Under the pieces are notes generated by a model. That model was given only the letters and a program-made list of their open reading frames with translations, did no database searches and was not told the DNA's origin. This document shows positions 1 through 5,024 of a stretch of DNA of 5,541 nt, piece by piece. The stretch comes from CAZKTS01 sp964555735. Lineage in GTDB: Bacteria > Actinomycetota > Acidimicrobiia > IMCC26256 > PALSA-555. The translations under genes were made by a program, and so were the position numbers. Each line of letters opens with the position of its first letter. Position 1 is the first letter of the stretch. Where the stretch lies: positions 1 through 5,541 of the forward strand of contig CAZKTS010000182.1 in assembly GCA_964555735.1 (NCBI GenBank). Reading direction: 5' to 3'.

Positions 1-17
1 TGACCAAATACTCACAT

Positions 18-36
18 GTCAAACGATTCGTTCGAC
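18..36. repeat. 19-bp imperfect palindrome, possible operator
   Basis: The sequence GTCAAACGATTCGTTCGAC is symmetric around position 27. Arms 18-20/34-36 and 22-26/28-32 pair perfectly, with a single mismatch pair at 21/33. The one-base centre would prevent full folding as an RNA hairpin, so a protein-binding site for a dimeric regulator is more plausible than a terminator. It lies just beyond the 3' end of the ECF42 sigma gene and could belong to a gene left of the window. No regulator can be assigned. Confidence 0.35.
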
Positions 37-60
37 GGCCGGGAGCGGGGTTCGCCGGCC
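37..60 (-). terminator. GC-rich hairpin just after the ECF42 sigma gene, possible terminator
   Basis: GGCCGG (37-42) and CCGGCC (55-60) form a 6-bp all-GC stem with a 12-base loop. It begins directly after the stop codon of the minus-strand sigma gene (stop at 61-63). There is no T-run after the hairpin on the minus strand, so it is not a canonical intrinsic terminator. In high-GC actinobacteria such hairpins sometimes serve as terminators without a U-tract. GC-rich self-complementarity is also common by chance here. Confidence 0.3.
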
Positions 61-1398
61 TCAGTGGGCGGCGGCGCGGCGGAGCAGGAGCTCGCGCTCG
101 CGGGCGTTCTGGGTGAGCGAGGCGGCGCGGGCGAACTCGGCCGACGCTTCCTCCGTGCGGCCGAGCGTCTCGAGCAGGTCGCCCCGCACGCTGAAGAGGA
201 GGTGGTAGCCGTCGAGCGAGCCGTCGGCGACCAGGGCGTCGACGAGCTCGAGCCCGACCGCCGGACCGAAGGCCATCCCGAGCGCGACGGCCCGGTTGAG
301 CTCGACGATCGGCGACGGCGCGGTCTGGGCCAGCGCGTCGTAGAGCGCGGCGATCCGCGGCCAGTCGGTGGCGTCGGCCGTCGGCGCCATCGCGTGGCAT
401 GCGGCGATCGCGGCCTGGAGCGCGTACGGACCGTACGGCTGGCCGAGTGCGTCGCCGCGCGCGAGCGCGGTGAGCCCGCGCTCGATCAGCACGCGGTCCC
501 AACGCCGCCGGTCCTGGTCGAGCAGGAGGATCGGGGTGCCGTCGGCGCGGGTGCGCGCCCGCGCCCGCGACGCCTGGATCTCCATGAGCGCGACGAGGCC
601 GTGCACCTCCGGCTCGTCGGGCACGAGCTCGGCGAGGACCCGGCCGAGGCGGAGGGCGTCGGCGCAGAGGTCGAGGCGCATCCAGTCGTCGCCGGCCGTC
701 GCCGAGTAGCCCTCGTTGAAGACGAGGTAGATGACGCCGAGCACCGAGGCGAGGCGCTCGCCCCGCTCCGAAGCGTCCGGCACCTCGAAGCCGACGTTGG
801 CCTCGGAGAGCGTGCGCTTCGCCCGCACGATCCGCTGGGCGATCGTCGGCTCCGGCACGAGGAAGGCGCGCGCGATCTCGGTCGTCGTGAGCCCGCCGAG
901 CAGGCGAAGGGTGAGCGCGACCCGCGCCTCGGTCGAGAGGAGGGGGTGGCATGACGCGAACATGAGGCGGAGGAGGTCGTCGCTCACCTCGTCGGGGTCG
1001 ATCTGCGCCTCGGCTTCCGCACTCGGCGCGTGCTGCTCGGCCTCGAGGTCTTGTGCCAGGGCGGCGTACTTGTGCCGGAGCCGGTCGTCGCGCCGGAAGC
1101 GGTCGACGGCGCGGTGCTTGGCGGTGGTCATGAGCCAGGCGCCCGGGTGGTCGGGGACGCCGGTCTCGGGCCACCGCTCGAGCGCGACCACGAGCGCGTC
1201 CTGGGCGAGCTCCTCCGCCAGCCCGACGTCGCGGGTCATGCGCGCCAGGCCGGCGATCAGTCGCGCCGACTCGATGCGCCAGACCGCCTCGACGGCCCGA
1301 TGCGCGCGAGCGGTGCCGACCTCGCCCTCCCGGTCCGGAGATGGTCCGTCCTGGGAAGGCGGGTCGACACCGCCGCGTGTGGCATCGCCCGAGGTCAC
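61..1398 (-). CDS. ECF42-type RNA polymerase sigma factor with C-terminal helical-repeat extension (DUF6596)
   Basis: This 445-residue alternative sigma factor would direct RNA polymerase to a dedicated promoter set. After a polar N-terminus of about 35 residues, a sigma-2 region spans about 36-115, with the typical ECF stretch around AEELAQDALVVALERWP (61-77) and AWLMTTAKHRAVDRFRR (87-103). A sigma-4 region spans about 140-200, with the helix-turn-helix TTTEIARAFLVPEPTIAQR (171-189). The remaining 240 residues hold conserved family segments such as GVIYLVFNEGY (221-231), then alpha-helical, TPR-like repeats. This length and architecture match the ECF42 group, whose extension is known to matter for activity and which usually neighbours DGPF/YCII proteins, as here. 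The GTG start at 1398 overlaps the YCII stop in GTGA, implying translational coupling; no strong ribosome site precedes it. No anti-sigma gene is visible. Family call is confident; the regulon is unknown. Confidence 0.93.
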   Translation of the reverse strand: MTSGDATRGGVDPPSQDGPSPDREGEVGTARAHRAVEAVWRIESARLIAGLARMTRDVGLAEELAQDALVVALERWPETGVPDHPGAWLMTTAKHRAVDRFRRDDRLRHKYAALAQDLEAEQHAPSAEAEAQIDPDEVSDDLLRLMFASCHPLLSTEARVALTLRLLGGLTTTEIARAFLVPEPTIAQRIVRAKRTLSEANVGFEVPDASERGERLASVLGVIYLVFNEGYSATAGDDWMRLDLCADALRLGRVLAELVPDEPEVHGLVALMEIQASRARARTRADGTPILLLDQDRRRWDRVLIERGLTALARGDALGQPYGPYALQAAIAACHAMAPTADATDWPRIAALYDALAQTAPSPIVELNRAVALGMAFGPAVGLELVDALVADGSLDGYHLLFSVRGDLLETLGRTEEASAEFARAASLTQNARERELLLRRAAAH

Positions 1399-1799
1399 GA
1401 CTGGCCGGCGGCCCGCTGCACGTCCTCGGGGAACTCATCCATCTCGTAGACCTGGCGGATCTCGATGGTGAACTCACCGTCGATGCCCTGCACCCGCGGC
1501 ACTCGCTTGAACCACTCGACGACCTCGTCCTTGGTCTTGGTCTCGACCATCCAGAACCCGCCGACGGCTTCCTTGGCCTCGGTGTACGGGCCGTCGATGA
1601 CGTCGACCTTGCCGGGCGTGTAGTGCACGCGCACACCCTCGGACTGCGGGTGCAGGCCCTCGCCGGTGAGCATCACACCGGCCTTGACCAGCTCCTCGTT
1701 GAAGGCCGTCATCTCGGCCACCGCCTCGGCGGTGGGTGCGTCGTCGGCGACGGTGGCGGACGGGTCCATGTTCGGAAGCATGAAGACCATGAAGCGCAT
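1395..1799 (-). CDS. YCII-related (DGPF-type) protein, partner of the ECF42 sigma factor
   Basis: A small cytoplasmic protein of 134 residues with a YCII/dimeric alpha-beta-barrel-like fold. It opens with the beta-strand MRFMVFMLPN (1-10), continues with a helix around 22-42, and carries the family signature DGPYTEAKEAVGGFWMVE (69-86), in which the usual DGPF reads DGPY. A late helix (90-100) and strand (110-118) complete the fold. The family's biochemical role is unsettled; relatives are proposed to be small enzymes or ligand binders. Proteins of this type are recurrent neighbours and known targets of ECF42 sigma factors. The ATG at 1799 is supported by an AGGAGG ribosome site six bases upstream. 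It is the first gene of the operon, preceded by a probable ECF42 promoter, and its stop overlaps the sigma start by four bases. Confidence 0.92.
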   Translation of the reverse strand: MRFMVFMLPNMDPSATVADDAPTAEAVAEMTAFNEELVKAGVMLTGEGLHPQSEGVRVHYTPGKVDVIDGPYTEAKEAVGGFWMVETKTKDEVVEWFKRVPRVQGIDGEFTIEIRQVYEMDEFPEDVQRAAGQS

Positions 1800-1805
1800 G
1801 GGGTT

Positions 1806-1811
1806 CCTCCT
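1806..1811 (-). promoter_or_regulatory. Strong ribosome binding site of the YCII gene
   Basis: On the minus strand AGGAGG is followed by AACCCC and then the ATG at 1799, a six-base spacing. This near-perfect Shine-Dalgarno fixes the start of the YCII gene. It contrasts with the weak or absent sites of the arsR gene and of both sigma genes. Confidence 0.85.
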
Positions 1812-1849
1812 GGTGGGCGACCCGACGGTTCCGGGCCTTCATCGAGAGC

Positions 1850-1876
1850 GACGAACGGGCGGCCGTCGGATCGACA
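1850..1876 (-). promoter_or_regulatory. Probable ECF42-dependent promoter of the YCII-sigma operon
   Basis: On the minus strand TGTCGA (1876-1871) is followed, after 17 bases, by CGTC (1853-1850). From memory of published work, ECF42 factors recognise TGTCGA at -35 and CG(A/T)C at -10, usually upstream of DGPF genes. The match, the 17-base spacing, the orientation and the position (about 50 bases before the ATG) all fit. Transcription would begin near 1843, giving a leader of about 40 bases that contains the AGGAGG. This predicts positive autoregulation of the sigma factor. The TGTCGA hexamer alone also occurs inside genes in this window, so the support comes from the combined arrangement. 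Confidence 0.7.
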
Positions 1877-1886
1877 GCGAGCGAGC

Positions 1887-1903
1887 GATTCTCGAAGATT
1901 CTC
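1887..1903. repeat. Two direct repeats GATTCTC at 10-bp spacing
   Basis: GATTCTC occurs at 1887-1893 and again at 1897-1903, so the copies are one helical turn apart. They lie just upstream of the putative -35 of the YCII promoter (on the minus strand: AGAATC, TTCG, AGAATC). The spacing would suit an activator or a tandem protein site, but two heptamers can also arise by chance. Confidence 0.35.
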
Positions 1904-1923
1904 TCCTACGGCTCGTCCATGCC

Positions 1924-1953
1924 TTGACACGTATATGCCTAAGAAGGCATAGT
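1924..1953 (+). promoter_or_regulatory. Promoter of the arsR-SRPBCC-sigma operon, probably giving a leaderless mRNA
   Basis: A perfect housekeeping -35 hexamer TTGACA (1924-1929) is followed, after 18 bases, by CATAGT (1948-1953), which matches four of six consensus -10 positions. The predicted transcription start falls about seven bases downstream, at or next to the GTG start codon at 1960. The message would then be leaderless, which is common in actinobacteria. An alternative -10, TATATG at 1932-1937, would leave a short leader containing AAGAAGG, but it lacks a good -35. Confidence 0.65.
1934..1951. promoter_or_regulatory. ArsR operator candidate: 7+7 inverted repeat TATGCCT-AAGA-AGGCATA
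   Basis: A perfect 7-bp inverted repeat with a 4-base spacer lies between the -35 and -10 of the arsR promoter and overlaps the -10. It is one of the few AT-containing stretches in this GC-rich region. ArsR-family dimers bind inverted repeats of this size at their own promoters, and occupancy here would block RNA polymerase. It is therefore a strong candidate autoregulatory operator for the repressor encoded at 1960. Confidence 0.75.
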
Positions 1954-1959
1954 ACGGCG

Positions 1960-2274
1960 GTGCCCGACACCTTCACGGTCCTCGCCGAACCCACCCGGCG
2001 GCGCATCCTCGACGAGCTGCGCGACGGGCCCCGCAGCGTCGGCGACCTGGTCGACGACCTCGCCGTCACCCAACCCACGGTCTCGAAGCACCTCCGGGTC
2101 CTGCGCGAGGCCGGCTTCGTGTCGTGCGAGAACTCGGCGCAGCGGCGCATCTATCGCGTCGAGCCGCAGCCGTTCGCCGCGCTCCACGCGTGGCTCGCGC
2201 CGTACGAGCGCCTCTGGGGTGAGCACCTCGATGCACTCGAGCGCCACCTCGACGACGAAGGAGCGTCCGCATGA
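1960..2274 (+). CDS. ArsR-family winged-helix transcriptional repressor
   Basis: A 104-residue DNA-binding repressor. The N-terminus FTVLAEPTRRRILDELRDGP (5-24) is the classic ArsR opening, and the winged helix-turn-helix spans about 26-67. The recognition-helix region is TQPTVSKHLRVLREAGFV (38-55), and the wing is RRIYRVEP (62-69). The C-terminal helices (PFAALHAWLAPYERLWGEHLDALE, 71-94) resemble regulators paired with SRPBCC/AHSA1 proteins. No metal-binding CxC motif is present; the only cysteine is C56, so a classic arsenic or metal sensor is unlikely. The GTG at 1960 was chosen because homology begins directly after it. An in-frame ATG at 1666 would run antisense through the YCII gene and the promoter. 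No proper ribosome site precedes the GTG, consistent with a leaderless message. The stop overlaps the next start (ATGA). Confidence 0.92.
   Translation: MPDTFTVLAEPTRRRILDELRDGPRSVGDLVDDLAVTQPTVSKHLRVLREAGFVSCENSAQRRIYRVEPQPFAALHAWLAPYERLWGEHLDALERHLDDEGASA
2258..2263 (+). promoter_or_regulatory. Ribosome binding site of the SRPBCC gene
   Basis: AAGGAG ends seven bases before the ATG at 2271, inside the 3' end of arsR. It supports this start and the four-base ATGA overlap with the arsR stop. Confidence 0.7.
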
Positions 2275-2864
2275 CCCCGCCCGCTCATGAACCGATCGAT
2301 CCGGCGACGTTCGACGCCGGCCCGCTCGCGCACGTCGAGAGTCGTGCCGCCGACGACGGCCGCTGGACGCTCACCTTCGTGCGCGACCTTCGCCATCCGC
2401 CCGAGAAGGTCTGGGCCGCCCTCACCGAGCCGGCGCAGCTGCGGCGGCGGTCGCCGTTCGCGCCCGCACGGGCGCTCACGACGCCCGGACCCACGACGCT
2501 GACCATGCTCGACGGCAGCGATGCGCACGAGACCGGAGAGCCGTTGGCCGGCGAGGTGCTGGAGGTCGATCCGCCGTCGGTGCTCGTGTACACGTGGGGC
2601 CAGGACGTGCTCCGCTGGTCGCTCGCCCCGACCGACCACGGCACGCGCCTCACGCTCGAGCACACGGTCGATCAGGCCGACTGGATGCCGAAGGTGGCGG
2701 CCGGCTGGCACCTCTGCCTGGTCGTGGGCGACCGGGTGCTCTCGGGCGACGACATCGGGCCGATCGTCGGCGAGCAGGCGATGGCCTACGGCTGGCAGGA
2801 CCTCCACGACCGGTACGCGGCGGAGCTCGCGGGGCCGGACGGGGAGGGGCAGGAGGCCGGTTAG
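2271..2864 (+). CDS. SRPBCC (AHSA1/START-like) domain protein
   Basis: A 197-residue protein of the SRPBCC superfamily, a helix-grip fold with a deep hydrophobic pocket for lipids or other small hydrophobic ligands. The domain spans about 30-187. It opens with the strand WTLTFVRDLRHPPEKVWAALTEPAQLRRR (32-60), typical of AHSA1-like proteins. The strands VLEVDPPSVLVYTWG (96-110), VLRWSLAP (113-120) and TRLTLEHTV (125-133) follow. The C-terminal helix (167-186) would close the pocket. Signal peptide and membrane segments are absent, so it is probably cytoplasmic. It is the second gene of the operon, overlapping arsR by four bases. ArsR-SRPBCC pairs are widespread, and the SRPBCC protein may bind or modify the compound that the operon responds to. 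The substrate is unknown. Confidence 0.88.
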   Translation: MTPPAHEPIDPATFDAGPLAHVESRAADDGRWTLTFVRDLRHPPEKVWAALTEPAQLRRRSPFAPARALTTPGPTTLTMLDGSDAHETGEPLAGEVLEVDPPSVLVYTWGQDVLRWSLAPTDHGTRLTLEHTVDQADWMPKVAAGWHLCLVVGDRVLSGDDIGPIVGEQAMAYGWQDLHDRYAAELAGPDGEGQEAG

Positions 2865-2875
2865 CCTCGATCTCG

Positions 2876-3856
2876 ATGTCCGGCAGCACCGCCCGCGAGC
2901 TCACCGACGTCTCGGCCGAGCTCGAGCCCTTCCGTCGAGAGCTCACCGGCTACTGCTACCGCATGCTCGGCTCGATCTCCGAGGCCGAGGACGCGGTGCA
3001 GGAGACGATGGTCCGCGCCTGGCGTGCCTACGACGGGTTCGAAGGCCGTTCGGCGCTGCGGTCCTGGGTGTACCGCATCGCCACCAACGTGTGCCTCGAC
3101 GCGATCAAGGGCCGGCAACGCCGGGCGATGCCGATGGACTTCGGCCCGGCCGGGTCGGTGGACGCGCCGCTGGCGCCGCCGCGGCCCGAGGTCGCGTGGC
3201 TGGAGCCGGTGCCGGACGACCAGGTGCTGCCGACCGACGGCGATCCGGCCGAGGTGATCGAGGCGCGCGAGACGATCCGGCTCGCCTTCGTGGCGATGCT
3301 CCAGCACCTGCCGCCGCGCCAACGCGCGGTGCTGATCCTGCGCGAGGTCCTGCGCTGGCACGCCGACGAGGTGGCCGAGCTCCTCGACACCACCGTTGCG
3401 TCGGTCAACAGCGCACTGCAGCGGGCGCGCGCGACGCTCGCCGAGGCCGAGCTCACCGAGAGCGAGCCGTACCGGCCCATGGACGCCGAGCAGCAGGCGC
3501 TGCTCCGCCGCTACCTCGAGGCGTTCGAGCGCTACGACATGGACTCGCTCACCGCGCTGCTGCACGAGGACGCGACGCAGTCGATGCCGCCGTACGAGCT
3601 GTGGCTCGCCGGGCGCGCCGACCTGGTGCGGTGGTGGGTCGGCCCGGGCGCCGACTGCCGCGGCTCGCGGCTCGTGCCGCTCACCGCCAACGGCGCGCCG
3701 GCGTTCGGTCAGTACCGACCGAGCGGCCCGAACGGTCGCCACGAGCCGTGGTCGATCCACGTCCTCGACGTCGTCGACGACCGCATCGCCAACATCACCT
3801 TCTTCCTCGACACCACCCTCTTCGAGACCTTCGGCTTGCCCCCACACCTCGACTGA
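2876..3856 (+). CDS. ECF sigma factor with C-terminal SnoaL-like domain (SigG / TIGR02960 type)
   Basis: A 326-residue alternative sigma factor. Sigma-2 spans about 16-82, with the hallmarks YCYRMLGSISEAEDAVQETMVRAW (26-49) and LRSWVYRIATNVCLDAIKGR (61-80). After a Pro-rich linker (85-125), sigma-4 spans about 130-192, with LPPRQRAVLILREVL (145-159) and the helix-turn-helix around 162-188. Residues 203-322 form an NTF2/SnoaL-like domain, including MPPYELWLAG (237-246), RGSRLVPLTANGAPAFGQYRP (262-282) and ITFFLDTTLFETFGLP (307-322). That arrangement matches mycobacterial SigG and related TIGR02960 factors, in which the appended domain is thought to control activity in place of an anti-sigma factor. 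The ATG at 2876 was chosen because conserved sequence starts soon after it. The ATG lies 11 bases after the SRPBCC stop; an AGGAGG at 2851-2856 is 19 bases away, so reinitiation or coupling is likely. No anti-sigma gene follows. Confidence 0.92.
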   Translation: MSGSTARELTDVSAELEPFRRELTGYCYRMLGSISEAEDAVQETMVRAWRAYDGFEGRSALRSWVYRIATNVCLDAIKGRQRRAMPMDFGPAGSVDAPLAPPRPEVAWLEPVPDDQVLPTDGDPAEVIEARETIRLAFVAMLQHLPPRQRAVLILREVLRWHADEVAELLDTTVASVNSALQRARATLAEAELTESEPYRPMDAEQQALLRRYLEAFERYDMDSLTALLHEDATQSMPPYELWLAGRADLVRWWVGPGADCRGSRLVPLTANGAPAFGQYRPSGPNGRHEPWSIHVLDVVDDRIANITFFLDTTLFETFGLPPHLD

Positions 3857-3862
3857 ACACCA

Positions 3863-3911
3863 GTTCTTGGCACGTTCCGTCAGTCCATATGACACGCAAC
3901 GTGCCAAGAAC
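3863..3911. terminator. Perfect 14-bp inverted repeat between convergent genes, probable bidirectional terminator
   Basis: GTTCTTGGCACGTT (3863-3876) and AACGTGCCAAGAAC (3898-3911) are exact reverse complements. They flank a 21-base loop, which itself holds CGT/ACG and GTCA/TGAC pairings. The element fills nearly the whole 60-base gap between the sigma gene (ends 3856) and the convergent DUF1214 gene (ends 3917). That position suits a terminator serving both operons. Neither strand has a T-run after the stem, so termination would be non-canonical. Its length and perfection exceed what a terminator needs, so a small dispersed repeat remains possible. Confidence 0.65.
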
Positions 3912-3916
3912 GTGCT

Positions 3917-4999
3917 CTAGAGGGTCGAGGCGGGGACGACGCGCGTCGTAGCGGCGGGGTGGGCGTCGGCGCGGACCCAGCGCAGGCCCATGATCCCGTG
4001 GCGGTGGCCGCAGGTGTCGAGCCAGTTGGGGTGGCCCGGATCCTCGTGCGCGACGACGAGCCGTACCGAGCCGTCGGCTTCAGGAGTGGTCGTCGCGATG
4101 CTGCGTGAGATCGGTCGACGCTTGTCGAGGCACTCGGCCCAGATGTTGCCGAGCTGGAAGTTCCAGTACTCGCAGCGCGGTGGTGTGACCTCGACCACGA
4201 GCGCCTCGTCGGGTGCGAGCGTCCAGTACCCGAGCTGGAAGACGATGTTCGGGTCGCCGCCGACGAGCCGGTGGTGCTCGGGGTCCGGGAAGTGCAGGCG
4301 GTTCGGCTCGGACCGCCAGGGCGCGACCCAGTCGGCGAACCAGGCCGACGCGCCGATCGCGTACATGGCCGCGCCGAGCAGCTGGTCGGGGACGGCCTCG
4401 GGCACGATCGGCGACGGCGGGTCGTCGACCCCGATGCACTCGATGCGCAGGTCGGCCGCCACCTCGCGCGACGGATCGGCGAAGGTCTGGCGCACGAGGA
4501 TCATCGACGAGTCGGGCGCGAGGCGCAGCCAGTTGCCGGGCTGCTCGCGCTGGCTGGCGGTCACGACGAACGTTCCGTCGGGCTCGAGCGCGAGCTCGGT
4601 GTGATCGAGGTGGCCGGCACCGCCGGTGATGCGGTCGGCGCGCGCGTAGTTCTGGTTCTGCGCGGCGAACGAGAGGTACGAGATGGTGCCGCGGGCGCCG
4701 GTGATCCGGTAGTCGAGCGCGGGGTTGATGCCCGCGCTCGAGTACACGTTGTCGGGGTTGTCGAGCCCGAAGCCGCAGTGCGACGGCAGCGCGCGCAGCT
4801 GCGGGTGCCGCGGGCCCGGGTTCTCCAGGAACGACAGCAAGCCGTTCTGGGTCAGGCGGCCGAGGTAGCGCAGCCCCTCGGCGCGGTCGAGGTCGTCGAG
4901 ACCGAGGTCGTCGCGCTCGAGCACCGCCCCCGCCTCGGCCAGCAGGTCACAGAACGCGCGCCAGGCCGCGACCGGGTCGGAAGCTCCCGCGTCGGACAC
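3917..4999 (-). CDS. DUF1214-family protein of unknown function
   Basis: A 360-residue protein. The C-terminal half carries the DUF1214 signature: a Trp/Tyr-rich core with VFQLGYWTLAPDEALVVEV (253-271) and EYWNFQLGNIWAECLD (277-292), then SVRLVVAHEDPG (311-322), NWLDTCGHRHGIMGLRWVR (325-343). The N-terminal half holds a helical region (8-55), then beta-rich sequence with YRITGARGTISYLSF (97-111) and DGTFVVTAS (141-149). I see no signal peptide or membrane segment. Proteins of this family occur in actinobacteria, sometimes near lipid or steroid metabolism genes, but no catalytic role is established. The common partner domain DUF1254 is not evident. The start at 4999 is a GTG with only a weak ribosome site. 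It lies 25 bases after the upstream minus-strand gene, so co-transcription is possible. Confidence 0.8.
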   Translation of the reverse strand: MSDAGASDPVAAWRAFCDLLAEAGAVLERDDLGLDDLDRAEGLRYLGRLTQNGLLSFLENPGPRHPQLRALPSHCGFGLDNPDNVYSSAGINPALDYRITGARGTISYLSFAAQNQNYARADRITGGAGHLDHTELALEPDGTFVVTASQREQPGNWLRLAPDSSMILVRQTFADPSREVAADLRIECIGVDDPPSPIVPEAVPDQLLGAAMYAIGASAWFADWVAPWRSEPNRLHFPDPEHHRLVGGDPNIVFQLGYWTLAPDEALVVEVTPPRCEYWNFQLGNIWAECLDKRRPISRSIATTTPEADGSVRLVVAHEDPGHPNWLDTCGHRHGIMGLRWVRADAHPAATTRVVPASTL

Positions 5000-5024
5000 C
5001 TCGAGCGTCCGGCGGTTCCGTGCG

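Noticed and set aside
16..954. Long plus-strand open frame antisense to the ECF42 sigma gene
   Set aside because: Its translation is low-complexity Arg/Glu/Gly-rich with no recognisable domain, and it mirrors a well-supported sigma factor on the other strand; long antisense frames are expected at this GC content.
1363..1368. Further TGTCGA hexamers inside genes (for example minus strand at 1363-1368, plus strand near 4013 and 4134)
   Set aside because: They lie within coding sequence with no properly placed start codon downstream, so they are read as chance copies of a hexamer favoured by the base composition.
1666..1959. N-terminal extension of the ArsR gene to an ATG at 1666
   Set aside because: The extension runs antisense through the start of the YCII gene and across the promoter and operator; ArsR homology begins just after the GTG at 1960.
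2594..2875. N-terminal extension of the second sigma gene to an ATG at 2594
   Set aside because: The added residues are out-of-frame SRPBCC sequence, rich in Arg and Gly; conserved sigma sequence starts soon after the ATG at 2876.
2861..3907. 348-residue minus-strand frame opposite the second sigma gene
   Set aside because: Composition is typical of antisense high-GC shadow sequence (Arg, Val, Glu, Gly, His) with no domain.
2521..3951. 476-residue plus-strand frame spanning the SRPBCC and sigma genes
   Set aside because: Extremely Arg-rich composition without motifs; it overlaps two real genes in another frame.
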